Assembly: GCA_024692955.1 (NCBI GenBank)
Contig: JAILLW010000019.1
Coordinates: 27,807-91,806 of the forward strand
DNA length: 64,000 bases
Source: Lachnospiraceae bacterium
Lineage (GTDB): Bacteria > Bacillota > Clostridia > Lachnospirales > Lachnospiraceae
Direction: 5' to 3'
Positions 10,187-20,076 of this stretch are shown here, in pieces. Positions within the stretch are counted from its first letter, which is position 1. Each line of letters starts with the position of its first letter. A model generated the notes under the pieces. It was not told where the DNA came from and made no database searches. It saw nothing but the letters and a program-made list of their open reading frames with translations. The translations under genes and the position numbers were made by a program.

Positions 10187-11353
10187 ATGAAACTCAGGAC
10201 AAAGCTTCGAATCGCATATCTTACGGTACTGCTGATGCCCATGCTCCTCACGGGGCTTGCTTTTATCACCATCGGCACCCTGCTTTCGAGAGGACCGGGT
10301 CCGAAGCCTGTCGGCGAAAGATTCGATACGCTCTTTACCCCGCCGGTGGCGCGTCCGCTGTTTTTCTATATGACGCTCGCCATCATACTGATCCTTGTGA
10401 TCACCAGCGTGTTTCTGGCGGCCTGGATCTCGAAGAACATCGTAAGTCCGGTAAACGAACTGAATACCGCGATGAACCATATAGCGGACGGAGATCTGGA
10501 ATATGTACTCCCCAATGATCTTGAAGGCGATATCGGTGATCTCTACCGGAATTATGAAGACATGCGCCTGAGACTGAAGGAATCCACCGGTGAAAAGCTC
10601 CAGACGGAGACCCTGAACAAGGAGCTCATAAGCAACATCTCCCATGACCTGAAGACCCCGATCACCTCGATCAAGGGTTATGTCGAAGGAATCATGGACG
10701 GCGTGGCCGATACGCCGGAGAAGATGAACAAATATATCCGCACCATCTACAACAAGGCCAATGACATGGACAGGCTCATCAACGAGCTGACCGTTTATTC
10801 CGGGATCGACAACAACCGCATCCCCTATAATTTCCACCGGATCAATGTGGCGGATTACTTCGGGGACTGCATTGAAGAAGTGGGTCTGGATCTTGAATCA
10901 AAGGGGATCATTCTGGATTATTCGAATCTGACACCTCCGGATACCCAGATCATCGCGGATCCCGAACAGCTGAAGCGCGTGATCAACAACATCATAAGCA
11001 ACAGCGTAAAATACATCGACAAGACGAGAGAAGCGAGGATCGACATCCGGATCCTGGATGAAACCGATTCCGTCCGCATCGAGATCGAGGACAACGGACG
11101 GGGGATCGCGGCCAAGGATCTTCCGAATATCTTTGAACGCTTCTACCGCTCGGATTCTTCGCGCAATTCCTCACGGGGAGGGAGCGGCATCGGACTTTCG
11201 ATCGTAAAGAAGATCATTGAAGACCACGGAGGCTATATCTGGGCCACTTCAAAAGAAGGAGAAGGCACCTGTATGCACTTCGTCTTTCGGAAATATGAAC
11301 AGCTGACTGAAGGAAAGGAAGAAGAGATTTATGAGCAGAATTCTGATCATTGA
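10187..11353 (+). CDS. Sensor histidine kinase (HAMP, HisKA, HATPase)
   Basis: NISHDLKTPITSIKGYVEGI H-box; DNGRGIAAKDLPNIFERFYR; GGSGIGLSIVKKI. Confidence 0.95.
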   Translation: MKLRTKLRIAYLTVLLMPMLLTGLAFITIGTLLSRGPGPKPVGERFDTLFTPPVARPLFFYMTLAIILILVITSVFLAAWISKNIVSPVNELNTAMNHIADGDLEYVLPNDLEGDIGDLYRNYEDMRLRLKESTGEKLQTETLNKELISNISHDLKTPITSIKGYVEGIMDGVADTPEKMNKYIRTIYNKANDMDRLINELTVYSGIDNNRIPYNFHRINVADYFGDCIEEVGLDLESKGIILDYSNLTPPDTQIIADPEQLKRVINNIISNSVKYIDKTREARIDIRILDETDSVRIEIEDNGRGIAAKDLPNIFERFYRSDSSRNSSRGGSGIGLSIVKKIIEDHGGYIWATSKEGEGTCMHFVFRKYEQLTEGKEEEIYEQNSDH

Positions 11354-12020
11354 AGATGAAGAAGCCATCGCCGACCTGGAAAAGGATTATCTGGAACTCA
11401 GCGATTTTGAGGTGGAGATCCGAAACAACGGGGACGACGGCCTGAAAGCGGGACTGAACGGGGATTATGACCTCATTGTTCTGGATCTTATGCTGCCGGG
11501 GATCGACGGCTTCGAGATCTGTAAGGAGATACGGGAAAAGAAGAACATTCCCATCATCATGGTTTCCGCGAAAAAGGAGGACATCGACAAGATCCGCGGT
11601 CTCGGCCTCGGGGCGGACGATTATATTACGAAGCCCTTTTCGCCGAGCGAGCTTGTTGCGAGGGTAAAGGCGCATCTTGCAAGGTATGAGAGGCTCACCA
11701 GCTCCCAGGCGGAACAGAATGACATCATCGAGATCCGCGGGATAAAGATCGACAAGACCGCACGCCGCGTCTGGATCGACGGGGAGGAAAAGGCCTTTAC
11801 CGGAAAAGAGTTCGATCTTCTCACGTTTCTCGCGGAACACCCGAACCATGTTTATTCCAAGGATGAACTTTTCCGGGAGATCTGGGATATGGATTCTATC
11901 GGCGATATCGCAACGGTCACCGTACATATCAAAAAGATCCGGGAAAAGATCGAATACGACAGCGCGAATCCTCAGTACATCGAGACGATCTGGGGTGTGG
12001 GATACAGGTTTAAGATCTGA
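11331..12020 (+). CDS. OmpR/PhoB-family response regulator
   Basis: Receiver DLIVLDLMLPGIDGFE, winged-helix VYSKDELFREIWDMDS; overlaps HK stop by 23 nt. Confidence 0.95.
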   Translation: MSRILIIEDEEAIADLEKDYLELSDFEVEIRNNGDDGLKAGLNGDYDLIVLDLMLPGIDGFEICKEIREKKNIPIIMVSAKKEDIDKIRGLGLGADDYITKPFSPSELVARVKAHLARYERLTSSQAEQNDIIEIRGIKIDKTARRVWIDGEEKAFTGKEFDLLTFLAEHPNHVYSKDELFREIWDMDSIGDIATVTVHIKKIREKIEYDSANPQYIETIWGVGYRFKI

Positions 12021-12727
12021 TGAACATATTATACGAAGACGATCAGATCCTTGTGGTGTTCAAGCCGGCGGGGATCGCCACACAGACATCAAGGACCGCT
12101 CAGGTGGACATGGTCTCGGAGATCAAGAATCATCTGGCCGGAAAGGATGACCGGAAGGAAAGGAATGAGCCTTATCTGGGACTCGTTCACCGCCTCGATC
12201 AGCCGGTCAGCGGACTTCTTGTATTTGCGAAGACCCGCTCCGCGGCGGCTTCCCTTTCCCATCAGCTGACAAACGGACAGCTTCAGAAGTACTACTACGC
12301 CATCGTCCTCGGAAAGCCGGAGAACGAGACGGATGTGCTTGTGGACTTTCTTTATAAGGACGGCCACAACAACCGGTCCTATGTGGTGGATGAGACTTTT
12401 CCGGAAGCGAAGAAGGCGGTTCTCGAATACCGGACCGTAAAGACCCTGATCGCTCTTGAGAACAATACGGAAGCTTCACTTCTCGAGATCAAGCTGATGA
12501 CGGGGCGGCATCACCAGATCAGGGTGCAGCTGTCCGCAGCCGGGATCCCGATCCTCGGGGACGGCAAATACGGAAGCGAACGCTCCAAGGATATGAGCCG
12601 TGAATCGGCCTGCAGATACCCTGCGCTCTGCGCTTATAAACTCCGGTTCGTTCATCCGATGACGGGAAAGGAGCTGACCTTTGAGGAACCACCCAAAGAT
12701 GAGATCTTTGAAGCGTTTCTTTCCTGA
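12020..12727 (+). CDS. RluA-family pseudouridine synthase
   Basis: YLGLVHRLDQPVSGLLVFAKT; LMTGRHHQIRVQLSAAGIPILGD. Confidence 0.93.
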   Translation: MNILYEDDQILVVFKPAGIATQTSRTAQVDMVSEIKNHLAGKDDRKERNEPYLGLVHRLDQPVSGLLVFAKTRSAAASLSHQLTNGQLQKYYYAIVLGKPENETDVLVDFLYKDGHNNRSYVVDETFPEAKKAVLEYRTVKTLIALENNTEASLLEIKLMTGRHHQIRVQLSAAGIPILGDGKYGSERSKDMSRESACRYPALCAYKLRFVHPMTGKELTFEEPPKDEIFEAFLS

Positions 12728-14300
12728 GATACCTGCCGCCGTTTTTCTTTTATTTCTTTTCTGTGTTTATCCCCTTTTCATGAAAAGCGGTTATACGGAT
12801 ATCTGTGCGGACAAGTTTCTTTTCTTCTCCCGCCTGTCGTCTGCCGCCGTTCTCATTCTAATCCTTACGGGAGGAGTCGGATTCTTTCATGGCGCAATGA
12901 CGGAGCGTTCCTGCCGGACGGATCTTTTTGTTCTGCTCTGGATGGCGGAAACGGTGATCTCCTTCCTTTTTTCCATCGACCGGAAGACCGCTCTTTTCGG
13001 GACCGACGGCTGGTACATGGGTCTCTTTACCCTGGGAATCCTGGGAGCGCTGTATTTTCTGATCTCGAGGCTGTGGAAGTATTCTCCGATGATCCTGTAT
13101 ACTGCTCTTGCCTTTTCCGTTCCCGTATATCTTCTTGGGATCCTTGACCGGTTTTCCATACATCTTATCCAGCTTGAACTTCGGGATCCTTCCTTTATCT
13201 CCACCCTAGGAAACATCAACTGGTTCATGGGTTATTACTCCGTGCTTACGGCGGCCGGCGCGGGGCTTCTGATCGCGGAATCAAAAAGGAACGGCTCCGG
13301 GAAAGGAACCGGATTAAAAACCGTATTGCTGTCCGCCTGGATGGTGATCGCCTTTGCCGCCGGCTTTGCCCAGGGCTCCGACAGTGTGCTCCTTTTTTTC
13401 GGAGCGCTTTTTGCGGGATCGGTGCTCTTTTATCCCGAAGGGGCGGGAGAAGAAGGGACATTTTCCGGGAAGATCCGGGCCTTCTTACTGCTCTTTCTGC
13501 TCTTTTGCACGGGAGCTTCGATCATCCGGCTCATGAGACTGCTCCTTCCGGGTTATAATTACGACTCATCGGGACTGCTTTCCCGGATCACGGAAGGGCC
13601 CCTGCCCTTTATCCTGCTGCTATCGGGACTGATCCTTTTTATCCTTTCGCGCTTCCTCTCAGGGAAGACCGGAGAAAAGATGAAAACAGACAGACGGCTC
13701 TTTTTGATCCTTCTGATCCTTCCTTTTTTCTTCTGGCTTGCCACGGCGCTCCTTCATACAAAAGCAGGGCTTTTTCCGAATCTGCCGGATGATCTTTTCC
13801 TGCTTGATCCGCATTTCGGCTCCGGCCGGGGAGAAGCGTTCCGGGCTGCACTCCTTACCTGGTGGAACCTTCCGCTTGTAAACCGGCTCTTCGGTGCGGG
13901 TCCGGACTGCTTTATGACGGCAGCTTATTCGACGGTACCGCTCGCCGGGGAGCTTACCGTATTCTGGCCGGATGACCTTTTGACGAATGCCCACTGTGAA
14001 CCGCTTACCGTGCTTGTTAACGGGGGGATCGCCGGGCTGATCTGTTTTTACGGGATGCTCTTTTCGGTCTTCTTTCGGGATGATCCGGCCGGGGACGATT
14101 CCGTTCGGGAGGATCCTGACGGGGATGATACCGGGAGCGTGCTTCGCCTTGCGGTTTTTTGCTATATGATCCATAATCTGATTTCCTTTGCGACGATCCT
14201 GAATCTCCCGTTTCTTATGATGCTTATGGCGATGTACCGGAGCGGGAAGACAGGGCGGCATACGCAGGAAATCCGAAATTCAGGCCATCCGCTTTTTTAG
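12681..14300 (+). CDS. O-antigen ligase/polymerase-like polytopic membrane protein
   Basis: Multiple TM segments with large loop, GNINWFMGYYSV, GAGPDCFMTAAY; overlaps rluA-type gene. Confidence 0.65.
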   Translation: MRNHPKMRSLKRFFPEIPAAVFLLFLFCVYPLFMKSGYTDICADKFLFFSRLSSAAVLILILTGGVGFFHGAMTERSCRTDLFVLLWMAETVISFLFSIDRKTALFGTDGWYMGLFTLGILGALYFLISRLWKYSPMILYTALAFSVPVYLLGILDRFSIHLIQLELRDPSFISTLGNINWFMGYYSVLTAAGAGLLIAESKRNGSGKGTGLKTVLLSAWMVIAFAAGFAQGSDSVLLFFGALFAGSVLFYPEGAGEEGTFSGKIRAFLLLFLLFCTGASIIRLMRLLLPGYNYDSSGLLSRITEGPLPFILLLSGLILFILSRFLSGKTGEKMKTDRRLFLILLILPFFFWLATALLHTKAGLFPNLPDDLFLLDPHFGSGRGEAFRAALLTWWNLPLVNRLFGAGPDCFMTAAYSTVPLAGELTVFWPDDLLTNAHCEPLTVLVNGGIAGLICFYGMLFSVFFRDDPAGDDSVREDPDGDDTGSVLRLAVFCYMIHNLISFATILNLPFLMMLMAMYRSGKTGRHTQEIRNSGHPLF

Positions 14301-14313
14301 GTGGCGGATTTTT
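14287..14313 (+). terminator. Terminator overlapping the stop codon of 12681-14300
   Basis: ATCCGC/GCGGAT stem then TTTTT. Confidence 0.55.
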
Positions 14314-14399
14314 GCGCATTCTGATAGAATGGGTGATAATAAAGTCAGTATTTGAAATCGGAACCGGAAGAACCGGGAACCGTAAGGGAGGAGATAAAA

Positions 14400-15836
14400 A
14401 TGGCAGAGAAAAAACTGGTGGAAGCCATCACCTCAATGAATGAGGATTTCGCGAAATGGTACACGGACGTTGTGACCAAGGCGGAGCTTATCGCTTATTC
14501 CAATGTCAAGGGCTGCATGGTCATCAAGCCCGCGGGATACGCGATTTGGGAAAACATCCAGAGAGAGCTTGACCGCCGTTTCAAGGAAACCGGTGTGGAA
14601 AATGTATATATGCCCATGTTCATTCCGGAGGGGCTTCTTCAGAAGGAGAAGGACCATGTGGAGGGCTTTGCTCCCGAGGTAGCCTGGGTGACTCACGGAG
14701 GACTTGCGCCACTTCAGGAGCGGATGTGCGTACGCCCGACTTCCGAGACGCTCTTCTGCGATTTCTATAAGGATGACATTCAGTCCTACCGTGATCTGCC
14801 GAAGGTTTATAACCAGTGGTGCAGCGTGGTCCGCTGGGAAAAGGAGACCCGTCCGTTCCTTCGCTCGAGGGAATTCCTCTGGCAGGAAGGCCATACCGCC
14901 CATGCCACCGAGGAGGAAGCACAGGCAAGAACCGAGCAGATGCTTGATGTCTATGCGGATTTCTGCCGTGAAGTGCTCGCAATCCCCGTTGTAAAGGGAC
15001 GGAAGACGGAAAAGGAAAAATTCGCGGGAGCGGTGGCAACCTATACCATCGAGGCGCTCATGCATGACGGCAAGGCACTCCAGTCCGGCACCTCCCATAA
15101 TTTCGGAACGGGCTTCGCGGAAGCCTTCGGAATCCAGTATACGGATAAGGACAATCATCTTCAGTATGTTCATCAGACCTCCTGGGGCCTGTCCACGAGG
15201 ATCATCGGCGCGATCATCATGGTCCACGGCGATGATTCGGGCTTAAAGCTTCCGCCCGCCATCGCACCCGTGCAGGTAGCGGTGATCCCGATCCGGCAGC
15301 AGGCGGAGGGAGTCCTCGAAAAGGCCTCCTCGATCGCCGATGAGCTCCGGAAGGCCGGGATCCGCGTGAAGCTTGACGATACGGACAAGTCCCCCGGCTT
15401 CAAGTTCAGCGAGCAGGAGATGCGAGGGATCCCGCTTCGGATCGAGATCGGCCCGAAGGATATCGAAAACGGAAAATGCGTGATCTGCCGCAGAGACACG
15501 GGAGAAAAGATCGAGGTATCCCTTGATGAGGTGAATGCGAAGATCCCCGAGCTCCTTGATTCGATCCAGAAGGATATGCTCTCCCGGGCGGAAGAGCATC
15601 TTAAGACCCACACGTATGAAGCGCATGACAGGGAGGAATTCGTAAAGCTCTTCAATGAGAAAGCCGGATTCGTAAAGGCCATGTGGTGCGGAGAGACGGC
15701 CTGTGAGGAAAAGATCAAGGAAGATATGGCGGTAACGAGCCGCTGCATGCCCTATAAGCAGGAACATCTTTCCGATACCTGCGTTTACTGCGGAAAGAAA
15801 GCACAGAAGATGGTTTACTGGGGACGTGCCTATTAA
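14400..15836 (+). CDS. proS: Prolyl-tRNA synthetase, archaeal/eukaryote-like type
   Basis: [66 protein letters not shown]; start ATG 14400 with gggaggag RBS. Confidence 0.95.
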   Translation: MAEKKLVEAITSMNEDFAKWYTDVVTKAELIAYSNVKGCMVIKPAGYAIWENIQRELDRRFKETGVENVYMPMFIPEGLLQKEKDHVEGFAPEVAWVTHGGLAPLQERMCVRPTSETLFCDFYKDDIQSYRDLPKVYNQWCSVVRWEKETRPFLRSREFLWQEGHTAHATEEEAQARTEQMLDVYADFCREVLAIPVVKGRKTEKEKFAGAVATYTIEALMHDGKALQSGTSHNFGTGFAEAFGIQYTDKDNHLQYVHQTSWGLSTRIIGAIIMVHGDDSGLKLPPAIAPVQVAVIPIRQQAEGVLEKASSIADELRKAGIRVKLDDTDKSPGFKFSEQEMRGIPLRIEIGPKDIENGKCVICRRDTGEKIEVSLDEVNAKIPELLDSIQKDMLSRAEEHLKTHTYEAHDREEFVKLFNEKAGFVKAMWCGETACEEKIKEDMAVTSRCMPYKQEHLSDTCVYCGKKAQKMVYWGRAY

Positions 15837-17177
15837 GTGAAGACAATGATCCGACTGCCGCAGGATGTGCGGTTCATTATTCAGAAACTCGAAGAGGCCG
15901 GCTACGAAGCTTATGCTGTAGGCGGCTGTATTCGTGACTGCCTTCTTTCCCGCACTCCGGGTGATTATGATGTCACCACTTCGGCGGTCCCTGCCGAAGT
16001 AAAAAGGATATTCCGCCGTACCTTTGACACGGGGATCGAACACGGGACCGTGACGGTACTTCTGAAAGGCGGAGCCTATGAAGTCACGACCTTCCGGATC
16101 GACGGGAAATACGAGGATTCCAGGCATCCGAGCGGGGTGAGCTTTACGACTTCCCTGGAGGAGGACCTTCTTCGGCGGGATTTTACGATCAATGCGATGG
16201 CCTTTAATGAGAAGAACGGGCTGGCCGATCCTTTTGACGGACAGAAAGACCTGAAGGACGGGATCATCCGCTGTGTCGGGGATCCTTATCAGCGGTTTTC
16301 GGAAGACGCGCTCAGGATGATGCGGGCGGTCCGGTTTGCGGCGCAGCTCGGGTTTACCATTGAGGAGAATACGAAAGCAGCGATCCGGGAACTTTCGCCG
16401 ACGCTTCGGAAAGTCAGCGCGGAAAGGATCCAGACAGAGCTTGTCAAGCTCATCACGTCCGATCACCCGGAGGAGCTTGCAACTGCTTATGAACTGGGGC
16501 TTACTGCCGTATTCATGCCGGAATTTGACAGACTTATGGGATGCCCCCAGAATAACCCGCATCACTGCTATGATGTGGGAACGCATACGATCGAGACCCT
16601 GAAACAGGTTGAGAATGACAGGATCCTCAGGCTCGGCGCCCTCTTCCATGATTTCGGAAAGCCCCATACGAAAACCACGGACAAAGACGGGATCGACCAT
16701 TTTCACGGGCATCCGGCGGTGTCCGGAAAACTGGCAAAAGAGATCCTCCGCAGGCTTAAGTTTGACAATGCGACCATCGACCTTGTGAGCCGCCTTGCCC
16801 TTTATCATGACAATCATATCGAGAGAGGCAAAAAGAACATGAGAAGAGCGATGGCAGCGATGGGAGAAGACCTCTTTCCCCTTGTTCTCCGGCTGCAGCG
16901 GGCGGATGTGCTGGCCCAGAGCGATTATAAGCGGGAGAGGAAGCTTGACAGGCTTGATGAGAACGAAAAGGATTACGCCGGGGTGCTGAAGGAAGGAGAA
17001 TGCTTTTCTCTGAAGGACCTTGCGGTAAAAGGAAAGGATCTTATGGAGATCGGATATCAGGCGGGGCCGGGGCTCGGAAAGGAGCTTTCGGTACTTCTTG
17101 ATCTTGTGATCGAGGAACCTTCTTTCAATGAAAGGGAAACTCTGCTACAATTGGCTAAGAAACACCTTTTACGTTAG
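15837..17177 (+). CDS. cca: CCA tRNA nucleotidyltransferase
   Basis: YAVGGCIRDCLLSRTPGDYDVTTSA; RDFTINAMAFN; HD domain LFHDFGKP. Confidence 0.95.
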   Translation: MKTMIRLPQDVRFIIQKLEEAGYEAYAVGGCIRDCLLSRTPGDYDVTTSAVPAEVKRIFRRTFDTGIEHGTVTVLLKGGAYEVTTFRIDGKYEDSRHPSGVSFTTSLEEDLLRRDFTINAMAFNEKNGLADPFDGQKDLKDGIIRCVGDPYQRFSEDALRMMRAVRFAAQLGFTIEENTKAAIRELSPTLRKVSAERIQTELVKLITSDHPEELATAYELGLTAVFMPEFDRLMGCPQNNPHHCYDVGTHTIETLKQVENDRILRLGALFHDFGKPHTKTTDKDGIDHFHGHPAVSGKLAKEILRRLKFDNATIDLVSRLALYHDNHIERGKKNMRRAMAAMGEDLFPLVLRLQRADVLAQSDYKRERKLDRLDENEKDYAGVLKEGECFSLKDLAVKGKDLMEIGYQAGPGLGKELSVLLDLVIEEPSFNERETLLQLAKKHLLR

Positions 17178-17190
17178 AAACATACGGCTG

Positions 17191-18783
17191 ATGAGAAAAA
17201 ACAAAATTGCGAATTTCACAGCGATCCTTGCTGCCGTGGTGCTTCTTTCCGGCTGCGGATCCATCGGACTTGCCCGGGAAGAGACCTTTGAGAGCAATTA
17301 CGAAAACGGCGAAGAAACCGGGGAGGATATCTATGTGTCCGCTACCGATGTGATCGTCCGGAACATCGACACCGAAGCCCAGATCATGGACTTTTACGTG
17401 ACCGGCTCTTCGGATCAGAAAAGCCTTTACTATGACGGGGCAACGATCATCACGGACCGGTACGGACAGCCCATGGTAGCTTCCCAGCTTCAGCCGGGAG
17501 ATATGGTCAAGGTGGCCTACAACAGCGGGATCGGAAAGGCCGGCGTGGTACAGCTCAATCCGGAGGTCTTTACCCTTTCGGATATTTCCCGCTATACCGT
17601 GGAGGACGGAGGACGGGCGCTTGTGATCGGGGACGATGTCTATAATATCGATGAGCATGCGCGCGTATTCTCAAACGGTGAGGAGATCGATCTTCAGAGG
17701 CTGGTGATCCATGATGTGCTCACCGTGCAGGGCAAGGACCGGACGGTGATGAGCATCCGTGTCGACGAAGGACACGGCTATCTTGAACTGAAACATGAAA
17801 AGGCACTGATCGGGGGCTGGATCGAGGTAGGGCAGGCCGTGATCTCGCAGGTCGCGGACGATATGCTTTTTACGGTTCCGGAGGGGGACTACAGGGTTCG
17901 CCTTACGAATACCGGGATCGAGGAATACCGGGATATATCCATACGCAGGAACGAGATCACGGAGCTTGACCTTTCGGATATCCGGTCCGCCGAACCGGAG
18001 AAGGGACGGGTATCCTTTGAGATCACGCCGGAGGACGCGAAGGTGGAGGTGGATGATAATGAGATCCGTACCGCCTACGCGGTAAAGCTTCCGATCGGAA
18101 TGCACAGGATCACCGTCAGTGCCCAGGGCTACGCCACCGTTACCCAGTATTTTGAAGTTGACGGGCTGAACCAGACGGTAAAGATCGATCTGGAGTCCAT
18201 TACGGCATCCACCGTTTCCGCGAACCGCCTGACTTCTCCTTCCGCATCGCCCGAGCCCGAAAAGAACGATCCTTACCTTTACGCATCGATCACGGTCGAG
18301 GTGCCGGAAGGAGCCGATCTATACGAGGACAATCTCTATAAGGGCATTATACCGGTCACCTATCAGAAGACACCGGGTACGCATATCCTGACCATCCGGA
18401 AGAACGGCTATGAGACGACGAGCTACACGATCATCATTGACAATGACGGGCAGGATGTGACCTACAGGCTGCCGGATATGGAACCGGAGGACGGAAACGG
18501 GGATTCCGCTTCCGGGAAAAACTCCACCGTGAGCGGAAACCGGCTTGGCGCGACACCGTCACCCTCCCCGACACCGAGGCCGGATATGTTCCCGAAGGCG
18601 GATCAGGATCTCCTCTGGGAGGAGGATCTTGACGTGCTCAGTGAAGAGGGTTTAAGACAGGCTCTTTCACAGCTTGAAAAATACGTGGATACCGACCGGG
18701 AAACCGCGATCTTAAGAGAGAATATCATCCGCATCAAAAAGCAGCTGAGGGAGAAGCACGGAGTCGTATTTGAAGACGACTGA
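17191..18783 (+). CDS. PEGA-domain lipoprotein
   Basis: Lipobox VVLLSGCGS; two PEGA-like repeats (EVPEGADLYEDNLYKGIIPVTYQKTPGTHILTIRKNGY); start 17191. Confidence 0.85.
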   Translation: MRKNKIANFTAILAAVVLLSGCGSIGLAREETFESNYENGEETGEDIYVSATDVIVRNIDTEAQIMDFYVTGSSDQKSLYYDGATIITDRYGQPMVASQLQPGDMVKVAYNSGIGKAGVVQLNPEVFTLSDISRYTVEDGGRALVIGDDVYNIDEHARVFSNGEEIDLQRLVIHDVLTVQGKDRTVMSIRVDEGHGYLELKHEKALIGGWIEVGQAVISQVADDMLFTVPEGDYRVRLTNTGIEEYRDISIRRNEITELDLSDIRSAEPEKGRVSFEITPEDAKVEVDDNEIRTAYAVKLPIGMHRITVSAQGYATVTQYFEVDGLNQTVKIDLESITASTVSANRLTSPSASPEPEKNDPYLYASITVEVPEGADLYEDNLYKGIIPVTYQKTPGTHILTIRKNGYETTSYTIIIDNDGQDVTYRLPDMEPEDGNGDSASGKNSTVSGNRLGATPSPSPTPRPDMFPKADQDLLWEEDLDVLSEEGLRQALSQLEKYVDTDRETAILRENIIRIKKQLREKHGVVFEDD

Positions 18784-18888
18784 TCCGGCATTTGGTTTAC
18801 CATAATTACCAAAGGCACCCGGTTTTGATTTACATAACATAAATATCCCGAAAAGCCTTTAAAATCAAGGGAAAATGGCATTTTATGC

Positions 18889-18917
18889 TTGACTTTTCCG
18901 CATAAAACGGATATAAG
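18889..18917 (+). promoter_or_regulatory. Putative sigma-A promoter of the HU gene
   Basis: TTGACT (18889-18894), 17 nt, TATAAG (18912-18917). Confidence 0.7.
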
Positions 18918-18978
18918 TATTTATAGACATTTTCAACAATGTCTGGTACAAAAACAGTTTTTACAGGAGGAGTTCAAC

Positions 18979-19251
18979 ATGAACAAGACAGAATTAGTTG
19001 AAGCTATTGCAAAAGAGTCCGGACTTAAAAAGACGGAAGCTGAGAAGGCTTTAAAGGCTTTCATCGACACGGTTGGTAAGGCTTTAAAGAAGGGCGACAA
19101 GGTTCAGCTCGTTGGCTTCGGTACTTTCGAAGTTACCAAGAGAGCAGCTCGTGAAGGCAGAAATCCCCGCACGAACGAGAAGATGAAGATTAAGGCTTCG
19201 AAGGCTCCTAAGTTCAAGGCTGGTAAGGCTTTAAAGGATCTTGTAAACTAG
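18979..19251 (+). CDS. hup: HU-family DNA-binding protein
   Basis: MNKTELVEAIAKESGLKKTEAEKALKAFIDTVGKALKKGDKVQLVGFGTFEV; start 18979. Confidence 0.97.
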   Translation: MNKTELVEAIAKESGLKKTEAEKALKAFIDTVGKALKKGDKVQLVGFGTFEVTKRAAREGRNPRTNEKMKIKASKAPKFKAGKALKDLVN

Positions 19252-19272
19252 TTTGAATTTATAAGATACGAG

Positions 19273-19301
19273 AAGGACCTGCGAAAGCAGGTCCTTTTTT
19301 T
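19273..19301 (+). terminator. Rho-independent terminator
   Basis: AAGGACCTGC/GCAGGTCCTT stem, T-run. Confidence 0.9.
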
Positions 19302-19322
19302 CGGGAAGATCGGAGGACCTGA

Positions 19323-19562
19323 ATGAGACTGGATAAATATCTGAAGGTGTCGCGCCTTATCAAGAGGCGTACGGTGGCCAACGAAGCCTGCGACGCGGGC
19401 CGGGTATCCGTGAACGGAACGGTGGCGAAAGCCTCCACGAATGTTAAGGCCGGGGATGAGATCACCATAAGCTTCGGCAACAAGGAGGTCAGAGTCCGCG
19501 TACTGGACGTGCAGGAGACCGTGAAAAAGGAGGAAGCAAAGGAGCTTTTCACGTATATTTAG
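19323..19562 (+). CDS. rqcP: S4-domain RNA-binding protein RqcP (YabO)
   Basis: MRLDKYLKVSRLIKRRTVANEACDAGRVSVNG S4 domain; HU-rqcP-divIC order. Confidence 0.92.
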   Translation: MRLDKYLKVSRLIKRRTVANEACDAGRVSVNGTVAKASTNVKAGDEITISFGNKEVRVRVLDVQETVKKEEAKELFTYI

Positions 19563-19685
19563 GTATTTTTACCATAGGAAAAACTATATCTTGTATAGCC
19601 GACCATAGAATAACACAAGATATTGAATTTTTATGTAAACCCTGACAAAAAGTCGAAAAGTGGCGTAAATTCAACGTTCCCCGTA

Positions 19686-19714
19686 TTGACGGTTTTCATA
19701 ATATTATATAGAAT
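19686..19714 (+). promoter_or_regulatory. Putative promoter for divIC
   Basis: TTGACG (19686-19691), 17 nt, TAGAAT (19709-19714). Confidence 0.6.
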
Positions 19715-19732
19715 AATGTTATGTTACCCGTT

Positions 19733-20020
19733 ATGAGACAAAGCAAACAGAATAAGACCGCTATGTTTCTGATCGGCTTTGTCGTTGTGATGCTGGTCTG
19801 CGTGGTCCTTTACAAGAGCGCGGAGCTTCGCGAGAAGCGTGATTATTACAGCGACCGGATGGAGCAGCTTAAGACCGAGATCGCAAAGGAAGAAAAGCGG
19901 GCGGAAGAGATCGCCGAATACGAAACCTATACACAGACAAAAGCCTACGTGGAGGAAGTTGCGCGAAACAAACTGGGTCTTGTGTATGAAGGCGAGATCC
20001 TCTTTAAGGATGAGAACTGA
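19733..20020 (+). CDS. divIC: Septum formation initiator (FtsB/DivIC family)
   Basis: Single TM plus coiled coil, ARNKLGLVYEGEILFK; ORF starts 19721, ATG 19733 also possible. Confidence 0.88.
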   Translation: MRQSKQNKTAMFLIGFVVVMLVCVVLYKSAELREKRDYYSDRMEQLKTEIAKEEKRAEEIAEYETYTQTKAYVEEVARNKLGLVYEGEILFKDEN

Positions 20021-20037
20021 GTTTCACTGATGTATAC

Positions 20038-20064
20038 GGGGGACAGGTGCGTGACCTGTCCCCC
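20038..20064. repeat. 11-bp perfect inverted repeat between divIC and tilS
   Basis: GGGGGACAGGT-gcgtg-ACCTGTCCCCC. Confidence 0.8.
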
Positions 20065-20076
20065 CTTTCTTTGACT

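Noticed and set aside
14400-15836. Archaeal-type ProRS as evidence of recent horizontal transfer
   Set aside because: This ProRS type is widespread in Clostridia; not unusual here
15243-16817. 524-aa minus-strand ORF opposite proS/cca
   Set aside because: Antisense shadow of two confidently assigned housekeeping genes
18240-18600. S/T/P-rich linkers in the PEGA lipoprotein as a repeat system
   Set aside because: Ordinary low-complexity linkers (SPSASPEPEK, TPSPSPTPRP) between PEGA-like domains
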